Assembly (NCBI GenBank): GCA_026874595.1
Contig: CM049319.1
Coordinates: forward strand, 66,677,917 to 66,741,916
Direction of reading: 5' to 3'
Source: Sipunculus nudus
Lineage: Eukaryota > Annelida > Sipuncula > Golfingiida > Sipunculidae
DNA: 64,000 bases
Shown here: positions 36,806 to 49,439 of the stretch, in pieces
How the letters are laid out: each line of letters starts with the position of its first letter
Numbering within the stretch: the stretch's first letter is position 1
The notes under the pieces: generated by a model
Databases searched by the model: none
The model's input: only the letters and a program-made list of their open reading frames with translations
Told to the model about the DNA's origin: nothing
Position numbers and translations under genes: made by a program

Positions 36806-37469
36806 AGGAATTCATGAAATAAAGGCCTAGTCACGAGCGAGGGAGAGGACTGATGTGGAAGAAGCATATCCCAAATAACTTCAATACCAGAGACAAGAGC
36901 GGAGGCACAGATTATCAGAAATTTGATACGATACCTAACAGACGATTATATTACGCACGAATTAAAGTTTTTCTGCGACTAGACAAGTAATTTTATGAAG
37001 GGGCACAGCTGTAGGTCTAGCCATACAGGTGGTTGGTTGCAACCAATACTAGTCTGGTATGACACTCTCATTACTCAAATTCTACCATTTAATGTCATGT
37101 CTGTTCTTCTTTTCCGGTCTCGTGAACACAGATGATAAATTGTGGTTTTCACTTTCAGTGGTTTTCACTTATATTACATACCCTCCAGAGTTCAAAGATA
37201 TATTGTGAAAATTTGCCACATGGATACCCGCGAAATTGAGGTTTATTTATTTTGAAGCTTCATGGTAGTACCACTGGCAAATGCTTCATTTAAAATTAAA
37301 CACCAACATCACTGAAAAGTAATATTAAATCTATACAGTAAGGGGCATGGGAATGGGAGGGGGATGCCGGGATAAGGAGGGGGTACAGCATATCCGCTAG
37401 CCAAGGAGTCTATATTATATGTACAAATATATATGTATATATTATATTTAATATATAAAGGTATACATA

Positions 37470-37473
<4 letters not shown>
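36806..37473. other. No gene seen
   Basis: Unique sequence; a short G-rich patch at 37341-37384. Confidence 0.5.
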
Positions 37474-37513
<40 letters not shown>

Positions 37514-37520
37514 ATAATAT
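37474..37520. repeat. (TA)n microsatellite
   Basis: TA tract with TATAATATAATA tail. Confidence 0.95.
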
Positions 37521-37714
37521 AATATAGAACTAGCCTTCACTATAGAAGTTCCATTTTAAGACTGAGAACAAGAGGAAAAAGTTTATTACCTGCATAAGAA
37601 AGTGTACAGTAAGGAATTTGAAGTAAACATGTATGGTGACTGATATTTTTATGCTTTTATATTTCTAAATAGATATTACTCTCCAGAATGTTTGCTTACT
37701 GCTGCATGAGACGA

Positions 37715-37785
37715 ATGGACTGTAGTCGGACTTGCAATCGGACTCAGATGTTGTGGACTATACTACATAACTGGTTTTAGACTTT
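37715..37785 (+). repeat. Dispersed GGACTCG-rich repeat, fragment
   Basis: Contains TAGTCGGACTTGCAATCGGA, CTCAGATGTTGTGGACTATA and CTACATAAC, resembling the ends of the copies at 7685 and 40425. Confidence 0.4.
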
Positions 37786-38433
37786 ATAAAAGGGAACAGA
37801 ACATAAAATGGTTGCGATGCGTGAATTAGTCACGCATTCATAAGGACACGGAAACACGAAAGAAGGATACGCCAGGAACAGTATCAAGGCGGGAGACTTG
37901 ACACGTGACAGTCGAGAAGCAGTCGTTATTACCCTGTTGGAAGACCACAATCACACAAAGTGGAACGACACGAGAGGTCCAGTATACTGAGCTAAATTCC
38001 CTTATCTAATTAAGGGTGTGGTTTATAGTTATTTTTGATAACGGATGAAAAAGTTAAAATTCAGGGAAAAATTCCATAAGTGCCTTCTGCCTTTCTTTCG
38101 CTTCGTCATATAGTGCTTTCGAAAAAAAAAAAAAAACAAAGTTTAAAAGACTCATTTATATGTTTTTTTTTCGTTTAGGCATCAACCCCGTAAATGAATA
38201 TAAATAGGAAAAAAGTGCGTTAAAGGATATATAAGCTTAGGTAAGATACTGCAGTGACCTGACTTTAAAATCTAGGAAAACATCCGGTTGATATTCTGGT
38301 TACCCATATAAATAACGATAAAAACAGCGATGTTTTACGACAAGTATGCGCCTCTTTAAGGTCACGCGTCTTTCCAGGAAAACACTTTTATCATTCCTAT
38401 ATCTTACTATCCTGAGTCCTTCCGTTCACTTGT

Positions 38434-38436
<3 letters not shown>
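37786..38436. other. No gene seen
   Basis: AT-rich unique sequence. Confidence 0.5.

Positions 38437-38496
<60 letters not shown>
38437..38496. repeat. (TA)n microsatellite
   Basis: About 60 bp uninterrupted TA. Confidence 0.98.
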
Positions 38497-38498
<2 letters not shown>

Positions 38499-40094
38499 AA
38501 TAATTGAACTAACCACCACAACCCATATGCTCCGCTCCTTCTATGCCCATAGTTGCGAGAGCTGTTTATGAGACAGTAGTGACGTCACATAGGTAGATGA
38601 GGTAAGACGTCCAATTGACTGACGTCATCAATAAGAAATGCAATATCTCTGTTCTCTAGAGATAAATATATCGCAGTCATTGTGAAGTATCTTGCCATTT
38701 TTGGAAGATTTGTCTCATACGAATTACGTGGCCAGGTGAGACACAATTATTCATTCGGTGGTCGGCAGAATGCCTCCTGCAACCTTTGGTCTATATAACA
38801 TTTTATACTGTCTCCTTTGTATAAAAAATAACTCGGAAATCATGCAGACACGGATACAGGTAGAGACTACCCGTGGTCTGTTTGGGAGAGTCGCCAGAAT
38901 TATGCAAACTTTGTGCTAGTCGGGTGATTGAGTTTACATTACCAAACTGTAACTTTTGTGGTTGCTCGCTACTGCTTTACGCATGATTATTCATTGAATG
39001 AATATGCAATTACGGTCACATTAAGCGCAGGGATAGGTAAATTGACGTTGACACCATAACGTTGTCAGCAACTCCTCTGTAGCCACACCCCGATCATTTT
39101 TTTTAAATGATAGAAATGATGGGACGTGTGTATTATGGGGTCGTTTTCCATGTTTTCTTATTAAATATGACGAATGATGAATGTTATATTATTTGGAAAC
39201 TTCACGCAGGGTCTGTTGCAGCATTATCTACCAGGAATTACGCTAGTGAATTCAGACGGTATACACTTCCTAAACCTGTCCGGGACGAATCCGACCGAAG
39301 GGAACTGTCGAAGGGAACTGTCCCAAGGCATGAAATGGTAATATGACATAACATACCTTACCTTCTCCGCTATCAAGGGGCCTGCCTTCCGGGTTTAATA
39401 CTACAGATTCCTACATGGTTCATTCCTGTATTCCCGGATCCTTTTTTTTCTGATGGATGGTCTCGTTCTCAATCGGTTTTTTTTGGCGATTTTAATTTTT
39501 CAGTGTTCCGCGAAAAATCCATTTTTATCGATTATATTTAATTTAAGTATACCTGAAAATTAATATTTTTGTCTTAACAATTGGATTAGGCCCCAAAAGA
39601 ACGTCGGACGAATAGAACTTCCTGTGTCTTATTACTAGATATTTTTAAATTCTGATATTATTTTCAATATCAATCCTTGTTTTACCGGTAACATAAAAAA
39701 AATCTGGTTTTATTTAGAGAATACGTATTTTGGCCTTTAGACTTTCAGTACAACAGATATGGGTAACATACATAGGTATGCGATTAAGAAGAAATATACA
39801 GTATGGATGTTGATTTTTGTATTTCCGGCGTTTTATTCAAGATGGTTTTATTTTAGCGATAATCTCTCTTTTGTGAATTTAAAACACACTCAAATAAAAA
39901 AATCACGACAGCATGTTTCAAGTCTCACATCGACATGTGCAGCAAAAGACCGGGGTTTTTACAGCCAGGCTTCATTAAAACGACTGTGAAATTGCAAACG
40001 AAAAATTAAAGCATCAGGCTAGTTCCATCCAATGCTTGAATCCAACAATAAGTCCAACATTTCACAAAAGGTCGTTTCAACTGAACACGGACCT
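38497..40094. other. No recognisable gene
   Basis: Unique sequence. Frames at 39107-39346 and 39759-39989 have no recognisable domains. Confidence 0.45.
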
Positions 40095-40565
40095 CTTCCA
40101 GCACTGAAATAGGACTCGGTTTCGGACACTGACTTATACTCGGGCTCCAAGGTAAGGACTCGAGAAAGCAGGCGAACCTGCAAATAGTTCATCTCGAGTC
40201 CAGAGGAAAAAGGAAAAGCTGTTTTAAATACAACGAGGCTTATATACATGTGCCAACTACTGACAGAATAGTACAAAAAAAGGCTATGTATTTAAAAGCT
40301 TTAGATCAGCATTGGGACATAAATGTAACTACATTGCCAAGTGAAAAGTGTGTGTATGAATTAATATAAAAAACATAGAATCATCTCAAAATGTTTCAAT
40401 TCTTTTAATAAGAAGATTTTTATTGGACTCGGACTCGTACTCGGGTTCCAAATGACTCGGACTCGAAAACTGTGGACCTTGACTCAAACCTGAAGGAATC
40501 GGCCTTGACTGGCCTGGAATGGGATTTTCATCGAACTCGGATAGTGCTGACTCGACTACATCACA
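40095..40565 (+). repeat. Dispersed GGACTCG-rich repeat, copy 2
   Basis: Two clusters of GACTCG/GGACTC strings, at 40105-40200 and 40425-40565. The second matches the right half of the 7685 copy: TTGGACTCGGACTCGTACTC, GACTCGGACTCGAAAACTGT, GAACTCGGATAGTGCTGACT. Class unknown. Confidence 0.5.
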
Positions 40566-42046
40566 GTTTCCCAGTTAGGCAGTGTGGGACAGGCGCAACT
40601 GGCTGTCTCAGCTATTTAACTTTTAAATAAAAATTTGTTACATTTCAAGTAAACCCTTTCTGTTAACATTTCACAAGCGTCTAGTTACAAAATATTACTT
40701 ATTCCGTAAAACTCTTATCATAAAAACGCCCATGTTCTTGTAATTTGCCTTGGAAAAGTCCAACTAATTTGAAAGGACTTCATTACCCCCCTCAATACAC
40801 TAATACCTACGCCGCTGGTGTAGCTATAACCTCCTGTGCTTTGAGGGTGGCAGCCAAAATACTGCTCTCTGGGAGCTCTCTTATGAGTCCGAGTCTGCGC
40901 AGTGTGCATTAAATCCTCGACTCACACCTTACTCTCCAAGGCCCTAGTTTTTTACCTCCGAGCATTAATAGCATTACCTGCTAATAACAGTCTGTCAGCC
41001 ATGTTTTTGCTGAGGTCGCTGCCACCCGAAGTCGTCAAAGAAGATCTTTGTAGACCATTGCTTCTTCTGGTTAATTAAGTTCCAGCCAGGCTCCTCAAAG
41101 GCCCTTTGCAAAAAAAAGACTCGCTGTGAAAAACGTTTAAATTGGTTAAGACTCCGAATTATAGCTTTATTGTGGCTTATTACTGTGTGTGGCGAAACTT
41201 AGCTTTCCTTTTATTCTACGGTTCACGGCAAAAGCGTATCGCACGTATGTTAAGAAAACCTTTACTAATACAATTAGGCTATACGTGTCAATCAAGCGAG
41301 CTGGTTGATATATTTAAGCAAAAGCAACATGAGCATGGTGCCGGGATCTGTTAGATTTAACATCAATGCTTGGCTTTTAATCAATATTCTGTTTGCTACT
41401 TCTACAGGAAGTGACAACAAGGATTTTCCGAAAAATAATTAGCTAAAATCACGAAAACTGGACTGCCGCACGCAGAGCCCTGGGAAACTTCTTTAAAGAG
41501 GATTTTATTGTGCTTCATATGACAAATGTGATCTTTTCACACAATCCTTCAGCTGATAAACCTGTAATGAAAGAGAAGAAAACATTTTGACAGAGATAAA
41601 CCAATCAGAATTTGTCCTTGACACTCAATTCTTAAATATGTTTTCGGAACAAAACTTTCTTGATTTTAGAAAACATACCCACCTTGATCTTCTTGGAAGA
41701 ATGGCCACCAGTCAGGTCACGTGTACTCTATAGCTGAAAGAAACGATTGTCATGAATATGTAGATACTTGAGGAAAATTAATCTTACTTTTAACCTATAT
41801 AAGTTTTTAAATGAAAATACATATCCTCTGACGAATACACTCAGTCATGAGGACAACTATAAATATTCCTGGTCTCTTTAGATTTTTTTATACACTGCTT
41901 TTTCTGCGTATCTTATTTTAAAAAATGAAAATGCAAAACGAATGATTCCTGGAAAGCAATGAAAAGGAACTGCAGCTCATCACAAAACAACACGTAGACC
42001 TGGGAAGAAATATAAAAAATAAATGAAAGTACCGCAAATATATATG
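40566..42046. other. No gene seen
   Basis: Unique sequence. A GC-richer patch at 40790-41060 has no usable frame. Confidence 0.45.
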
Positions 42047-42130
42047 TGTATATGTATATATATATATATATAATATATATATATATATATAAATAAATAT
42101 ATATATACATACATATATATTAATATATAT
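42047..42130. repeat. TA-rich microsatellite
   Basis: Interrupted TA tract. Confidence 0.95.
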
Positions 42131-42404
42131 TAAAGAAATGCAATTGTATGTTATATTTATAGGGTAACATCAACCGTCAACATATAAGTTATATCGTCTT
42201 TGGTTCTATGTTTACGTTTGTCTGTTTGTACGACAAAAAAAGAACCATGGCAGGATTGAGTGGTCGACTGTTAAATAATTTTCTCATGTTTTTGATGTAG
42301 GTATTGCCACAGGTTTACCTTATAAATTAAAACCCACTTCAGGTCTTTTTGTGTATGGAACTTAACGGGTTCTCTCGGTCAGTTACCATTGCTTATAAAT
42401 ACGT

Positions 42405-42778
42405 CAACTGTCACCTCCAACTTGGGAATACGCCCACTGTCACCTCCAACTTGGTAATACGCACACTGTCACCCCCAACTTGGGAATACGCCCATCGTCA
42501 CCTCCAACTTTGGAATACGCCCACTGTCACCTCCAACTTGGGAATACGTCCACTGTCACCTCCAACTTGGGAATACGCCCAATGTCACCTCCAACTTGGG
42601 AATACGCCCACTGTCACCTCCAACTTGGGAATACGCCCACTGTCACCTCCAACTTGGGAATACGCCCACTGTCACCTCCAACTTGGGAATACGCCCACTG
42701 TCACCTTCAACTTGGGAATACGCCCACTGTCACCTCCAACTTGGTAATACGCCCGTCGTCACCTCCAACTTGGGAACG
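42405..42778 (+). repeat. 29-bp minisatellite, about 13 units
   Basis: Unit CTGTCACCTCCAACTTGGGA followed by ATACGCCCA, head to tail with very few substitutions (CATCGTC, AATGTC, TTGGTAATAC variants). Since 29 is not a multiple of three, all three plus frames run through the same cycling peptide, giving spurious 132-, 103- and 88-codon frames. The high identity suggests recent expansion. Confidence 0.98.
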
Positions 42779-42934
42779 GCAGTTGACCTAAGGCTACTGT
42801 GGCTCCGGGCAATATTTGGAGTTTATTTAAGGGGCTGTCAATTATGGGGGGAAATGAAATAAAAAATTAAATATTTCCTATACTAGTATGTCCTTGAGTC
42901 ATACCGACTGCAAGGGGTGTCTCTTTTTGAGAGG

Positions 42935-42979
<45 letters not shown>

Positions 42980-45064
42980 ACAGAGACAGACAGGAAGACA
43001 GAGAGTCAGTTTCGAAACCTGATTCACCAGATATTGGGGATCAGCAATTGGTCGGACACATGGATCTTAAGATTGGTCAGATAGGCATTTGGCGATCACA
43101 TACCGATTATAGAGGAACTTGAAGACAGTTATTCATAAGAAGGAAATTTTAATATACTTTTCAGTATTAGACCATTAGCAGCGATGTTCGTTTCACAAAT
43201 CATTTAACCAACTGTTGCCCTGTAAATACCATTCTCATCAGATGACCTGCGGTTGATCTTCGTCTGAACTGTTTCTGTGCTCTTACAGGGTGCCTTCTGT
43301 TTATTTCAGTAGCTGCTTAACTACATTTTTACCGCCAGTTTTAAAACTAAATCCCCAGACGTTTCACTTCTTGCTGATTGAGAAATATGTGATTGCACAT
43401 GTTTAAAACATCTGTGTCACAAAAAAATATTTCATTTCATTCGTGTAATCGTTCATTTGAAGCATGAGAGAAATAGCACTTTTTTTGCAGTGTGTATATG
43501 TAAATGATTCGTGCGGAGTAAACACATTTAAGTCACCTTTTTAAACCCTCGACTCTTCGTTATATGTTTATAACAACGGGTCCAGTTACGGGCTGAAGTC
43601 CGTGCAGGCATGTGAACCTGTGCTCACGATATGGCTTTCAGAAAACGGAAAAATTAAAAGAGGAAACCTACGTGTTCAGAAAAAAAATCAAACCGTGTCT
43701 CAAAACCAGTCAGAACCATCGCATGCAAGGACCCCATCCGAACTGCACCTTTTGCAGGACGTTATATAGGTGTTGACTTTTTGTTCGCAAGGGATTCAAA
43801 TTCATCAATATGCGTCAATACAGGGGGATAAGGGTATACGTCTTTTCACTTTCTATAAAGGGGGATAGTCAATGTAATCATCTCGCTGCTATTTAGATGA
43901 TTATATTTATATATTATAAAACAAATAATTAGATTTATAGACTTTTGTTCCATTTATAAATTTTATATAAAATATTTAATATAAAACCCTGGTTTAGAAT
44001 TACCCTTTACTGGATCATAATACCTTATTGTTTAAAACCTTATACTGAATTGTAAAATACATGAAATGTGTCATACAAAGCTAAAAGGTACTGATAGCCT
44101 CTTGGTATCTCATAATGTGCCCGTAAACTTCGATATTAATATATTTTATGTTAGCCTAGTAACCGGGGGGGGGGGGGGGGGGAGTAAACAGAACTTTATT
44201 CAGTAAAAGGGCAACAGGAAATACAGTTTGATCATATCATTATTCAACACAAAGGTCTTATGTAACCTAAAACAGCTGTCTGTTCTGAATTATACAATCT
44301 GACATTTAAATAACAAGGCCTCCTTTGTTTGGTGGGCCTAAAAAACAAGGGCTTGAACAATTGTAGTCATGCTATTTATGCTTTATCTCACAAGGGCACA
44401 CATCTGTTAAGAGCAAAAACGTAATTCTGGCCTATCCCCATATACTGTTTGTTCCCTAATTGGTGTCCACCCTGCAATCAAGACAGGCGATATCCTGTTT
44501 TGTGTGCAATACCAACTACTTTCATTTTCAAAAAAAGATCTTTAACACATGTTAATTATTAAGACAGGGAATATATCTTATAATATACAATCTCACAACT
44601 TGTTTAAAATATATTATTAGATTTAAAGCATCTTTAAACAACTGTGCTCATGGCATGTGTTTGTCCAGAACCTTATAACAATTTACATGGTCGCACACTT
44701 ATATACGTATATGATCATTTGTTTTAAGAATGATTTAATTGCTATATGACTCATTTTTTTCTTTTGAGGATTCTGTCTCATGCTTGGCAGTGGGACCAAT
44801 GGGAGTGAAATTGCCACGATGTATACCCTCGCCTCCCCAGGGGCAAGGAAATGAATAAGCTTATTTGAGTGTAAATCATTATTAAAGGTCTATTATACAT
44901 ATTGAATAGTATGTGTTTCCTTCTGTCTTTGGTGTACAAGAGAATGCTGATGCGTGGGCCCTTATCCACAAAATACACTAAAAAGAAGATCGAGCGGGAA
45001 TGTGATGTGAGCAACTATAACACCGGTCTGCCCCAGGAGCACACAGGTCTGCTCCGGGAGAGCA
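42779..45064. other. No gene seen; simple repeats only
   Basis: A (GA)n tract lies at 42930-42975 and an 18-base G run at 44165-44182. The rest is AT-rich unique sequence. A patch at 44778-44850 (CCCTCGCCTCCCCAGGGGCA) vaguely recalls the GCCTCCGCC-type repeat. Confidence 0.5.
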
Positions 45065-45395
45065 TTATGCTAAGGTTCTGCTGAATAACTGCTGAAAACC
45101 TGCTTCATTATGCAAATAGGCCTGCTCCATTGGATTAATTTAAATTATTAGAACCGCTCATTTTGTGCATAATCACTGCTCAAAAACTGCCGCGCAATTC
45201 AGTATTATAACTGGTAGGTGGAAGAGCAGACTGACAGCATATAATCCATAGCCCTTTGTGCACATATACAGCATATGCTGTATATGTACTGAATACCTGC
45301 TGCATATCTGCTGAAATCACTGCTCCAGCTATGTGCTGAAAATCTGTATGAAATGTGCTGCAAAACTGCTGAATTTTGGAGGGGAAGCAATGACT
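45065..45395 (+). repeat. Degenerate CTGCTGAAA-type short repeats
   Basis: CTGCTGAA, CTGCTCC, CTGCTGCA and GTGCTGAAA strings recur at irregular spacing of roughly 10-20 bp, densest at 45295-45375. A 26-bp perfect palindrome (ACATATACAGCAT and its reverse complement) lies inside at 45262-45287. The 83- and 71-codon minus frames here are repeat shadows. Confidence 0.5.
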
Positions 45396-45448
45396 GACGG
45401 AGCATTTTTTCAGGTTGCACCGATGTAACATTTATATTAATACTGTAC

Positions 45449-45660
45449 GTTCCTCTAGTCCTGCTTGTCCTGGTGTATTATCATCCCAATGTCTAGGCAT
45501 AACACCAAGAAATTCCTGAGAGGCGAACTCTTTTTTTTAATGAAACACGGCTACAACCTTCCCATTAAGCCATCAGAGCGCTCACATTGGGTGTCGCAAG
45601 TGAAAAAGTTCACCAATCTCACAATCTTATGTCTCAGCCTTATGTCCAGTGGTTGAGGCT
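45449..45660 (-). mobile_element. Truncated, diverged SINE, family A
   Basis: Corresponds to the middle and head of the 14175-14588 SINE: TCCTGGTGTATTATCATCCC, GGCATAACACCAAG, AATGAAACACGGCT, CCATTAAGCC, CAGAGCGCTCAC and GTGTCGCAAGTG follow in the same order. The head is badly decayed and the tail portion is missing. No target duplication seen. Confidence 0.7.
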
Positions 45661-48129
45661 TTTGATAAGAAAGCAAATGATCCCCGGTATCGGACAAAAC
45701 TATGGACTCTCCATAGATTCAGATTTTTCCGATGTCTTAATAACAATTTATTGCTTCTGGTCCCGTGCATACTCTATAAGGTCTGAAATTCTGTTATACA
45801 ATAACAAAGAATTTCTATTGTATAACTCCTTGATTAACTATGTTATTTCAAAACACGTGAAATATACATTATCTAAAGCTCGAATTAAATCTGAAAAAAA
45901 AGAATAAGTCGCCAAATATTTAGTACATTGTTAATCCTATCGATGATGACTCAAACTTTTTACTACAGTGCTTGACAAAATGTATACAAACATAAGGCAC
46001 TAAGATTCGCCATAAATCTAAAAGATAACACCCAAAAGTAAGAATCTACCATATTTATGCGAAAAGAAACACATGGTTTTAGGATTTTTTCAAATCATTA
46101 GGGGTAGGATTTCAAGCTACTCGGGGTTATCTGGATTCGCTACACCGGTTCTAACTCACCTTAAGTGAGAGATTGATGTTCCCCGACCTAATATTATCTA
46201 ATGAATCTTGATGCATCAAATAAACGTGGGAAGATCGTGTGCGAAGTGTTCACAGTCGCGGATTAAAATCGCCCACCGCCATCATCAATCCAACAAAAAT
46301 ACAACCAAATTAATGTGACATCGGTGACATTTTCCACCTTCCGACCAGTAATTACACGTGCGGCAAATGTTGACCTTCACGCCCGAACTTCGTTCAGATT
46401 TACGGACACCAAATGACGTAAGAGACAGAAACGTGTTGGCAATCACAAAGCTGTTTTTGACAGAATGATGCGTGTTTCGACTACTAACATAATCATATAT
46501 GCCCACGTGGTATAACACTTTCCTTTTGAAAATCTCTCGGATGGATGTTTTTGAAAATAACAATTAATATTTAGATTCAAAATATCCCAGTTTGATTAGA
46601 GATTTAGATCATACAAAGGCCAATTTGTTGTACAGATATTTATATATTCAAATATCGATATGTTATACATCAGGTTTAGGCAAACCATTGTCCGCGAGGT
46701 TTTTGGCGTTGTACAGTGGTGTCACTTATGATCTTAGAGGTGCGTTTACCGGGCGCGCTGTATACGGTATGCGGTAAGCGGTATGCAAAAAAAAATGTTT
46801 ACGCTCTAAGGCCAAAAAATTAAAATGGTATGGTCCCCAGGCATTTATTTACAGAAATCACTACGGGCGGGCGGTATTTTATTTTTTATCTTTTTTAAGT
46901 TTCGATAAAAATGTCATATGATCAGAGAAAAGCGTGACAATAACAGGGTTTTTTGCTAAATAGGTAAAACCACTATGTAACAAAGAAAATATTATCAAAA
47001 TTGTTTAATTTTTATCCTTTAAAACGATGAAAATCAAAATAAAAATGTTTGATGCGGGAGGTAAAAATTGACGAGGGAACCATATCTTTTTTTACCTTAT
47101 AATCATTAATCGTTTACCGGGTATGCGGTATGCGGAATGTGGTATGACATACGTTGTTAAAATGGAATTCTCAGTGGTGCTTTGGATCGGCATACCGTAT
47201 AATATGTATGACATACTTTATGACCGTGTACTGTTCTGAATTCCATAAGATTTCGCTGCCAGTTTTTAAACAGAAAGGATATATATATATAAGAGAATTC
47301 TGTGAGAAAAGGTTATTTTAGTTTAAAAAAATAGGTTTCCCAAAAAAATTGTAATCAAATTTGCCACGCATTTACAAACTTGATTTCCTTGTTCAATGTG
47401 CAATAAATAAGACCCCTGGGTATTTTGACATCCCCTACACGCATAGATTGATTGATTGTTTGCTTATGTTTACAAATAGTTTACAGGATTATCTTCAGTC
47501 ATTAGACGTCAGAGATCCGAGAAAAAAAATTCAACACGCACGCCTTTATAATTAAATTTAATCAGGATAATTCTCTTGATGCTCTGTGACGTTATGATCA
47601 TTTTTAGATATTGCACATCTCTAGTTCGGCCAATGGTACCTGTCATATAACCCTAACATAATCTGTTGTAAATTTCGACTCATGATTTTCTTTCTCGATT
47701 CGTTCCCTCTTCTCCTCCATACATGTTGTCGAAAGGGAGAAGACATATGGATTACTATTGTTATAATCTAGTTCCAGAAACTAATATCTTCAAAAGAATT
47801 TGATTACTTAGGTTTTACGAGTCTGGTAATATAGTTTTATCTGAAACGTTAACAAAAGAACAAAAAGGCTAGAAATTGTCTGGATAATGGATATGTGCGC
47901 CAGACATGTTTCAATTGTTATAAAGATAGGAAGTGTCAAGTTACTTTTAGGTATCATGTATCGAAACTCATCTTACTGTAACCCACCACCAATCATGGTT
48001 TTTAGGACAACAAACTAACTGAGATTGAATTAATATCAACAAACGTCACCATGAATAAATAACTACGCCATGGAGTGTTATATTTTCTAATATACAACAC
48101 CTGGGCACGTGAGAAAGACATATACAGAG
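45661..48129. other. No recognisable gene
   Basis: Two CpG-rich patches share CGTTTACCGGG plus GCGGTATGC strings (46743-46786 and 47111-47154, about 367 bp apart). The rest is AT-rich unique sequence with featureless frames up to 106 codons. Confidence 0.45.
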
Positions 48130-48594
48130 GAAGAAATTAAGAGAGAAAGAAAGAAAGAAAGAAAGAGAGCGAGAGAGAGAGAGGGGAGAGAAAAAAGGGG
48201 GAGAGAAAAAGGAAAGGAGAAAAAAGTAAGGAGAGAAAAATAGAGGAATAAAAGAGATGAGGAAATTAAGATGGAGAATGAGACAGAAAAGAAAGAAAAT
48301 TTGAACGAAAAAAAAAAAGAAAGAAAAAAATAAGAAAGAGAGAGGACATAAGAGACACAAAGGCCATGAAGAACAAATAATAAGAGAAAGATAGAGGGAC
48401 AGACAGAGAGAGAGAGAAGATAGATGGATGGAAAGGAGGGAGGAATTTTGTGAAGGAGGGATGCAGGGAATGATTGAAGGGGAGGGACGCTGGAGCATTA
48501 GCAATAGATACCGCGACGTGAGAGAAAGTGAAACTTATGCATAAGCGCGAAAAAAAAAGGAATACAGAGAGAAAATAAGAGAACACATGTTCGT

Positions 48595-48630
<36 letters not shown>
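48130..48630 (+). repeat. Polypurine (GA-rich) tract of about 500 bp
   Basis: The plus strand is almost entirely A and G from 48130 to 48490, with pure (GA)n at 48165-48185 and 48600-48630. The complementary frames (152 and 106 codons, Leu/Ser/Phe-rich) are composition artefacts. Confidence 0.93.
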
Positions 48631-48633
<3 letters not shown>

Positions 48634-49186
48634 GAGCTATCTCAGGCCATATACCTGCACCTATGAATACAGCTACAAGAATTTAATCATCCATCTTGAA
48701 TTCCGATGTTCAGAATCACTTTAGTACGAGATATCCATGAGAATACACCGTCCCCGCCATTAACAATTATATTGAAAGGCAACGTGCAGACTACGTGAGC
48801 GATGCTTGCTTGACCTTTATAGAACGTATTTCTTGCTTTTAAAACCCATCACTTGTCAGCGTAACAGGAGCGTTCTGTAGTATAGGTTATTCCCTAAATG
48901 TTATGCGTGGGAAAAATGAATGGTCAATCAGACAAATCGGTTTGTGTTTAAATATTTTAAACGGTCGTTGATAGTGGCACTTCTGTGTTTCGGTAGGAGG
49001 AAAATATAACACTGTACGAATATATGATTGAATAACCTATTATAGAAGCATCTAATCAAACCTGTTAGGCCTTTACAGGTTTTCACACACCAACGTTAAC
49101 ACACGCTCATATAAATATGTGACGTCTCTACCGTGACGTCTCTTCGCTGTTTCCTATAACAAGGCACAAACCATAGGAGAATGGAA
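48631..49186. other. No gene seen
   Basis: Unique sequence. Confidence 0.5.
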
Positions 49187-49289
49187 TCTGGACTATCCAA
49201 GTGGTTAAGGCACCCGACCGGAAATCGGAAGATCGTAGGTTCGATTCCAACCTTAAGTGACCGACTATTCTGTGTATATCATTTCCATC

Positions 49290-49290
<1 letters not shown>
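49187..49290 (+). mobile_element. tRNA-like SINE head, remnant
   Basis: CCAAGTGGTTAAGGCA resembles a D arm/A box. CCGA-CCGGAAA-TCGG forms an anticodon-like arm with a 7-base loop (GGA at the anticodon position), and AGGTTCGATTCCAACC is a near-perfect B box/T arm. The acceptor ends do not pair and there is no long variable arm although GGA would be Ser, so it is not a working tRNA gene. It is probably a tRNA-derived SINE whose tail ends in the TA repeat. Confidence 0.5.
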
Positions 49291-49291
<1 letters not shown>

Positions 49292-49322
<31 letters not shown>

Positions 49323-49360
49323 TAATAATAATAATATATAAACAGTATAATATATTATAT
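49292..49360. repeat. (TA)n and (AAT)n microsatellite
   Basis: TA tract followed by AATAATAATAAT and TA-rich sequence. Confidence 0.95.
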
Positions 49361-49439
49361 ATACAGTTCTTCTCTTTTCTTGCTAGATGCGTGCATAAAA
49401 ATTACACTTCACATATGAAATCAAATATGAAATATCATC

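Noticed and set aside
42349-42862. Three overlapping plus frames of 132, 103 and 88 codons
   Set aside because: They are the same cycling peptide from a 29-bp repeat read in three frames.
48046-48586. 152- and 106-codon Leu/Ser/Phe-rich minus frames
   Set aside because: Complement of a polypurine tract; composition alone explains them.
49187-49260. Functional tRNA-Ser (GGA) gene
   Set aside because: The acceptor arms do not pair and the long variable arm of tRNA-Ser is absent; better explained as a SINE head.
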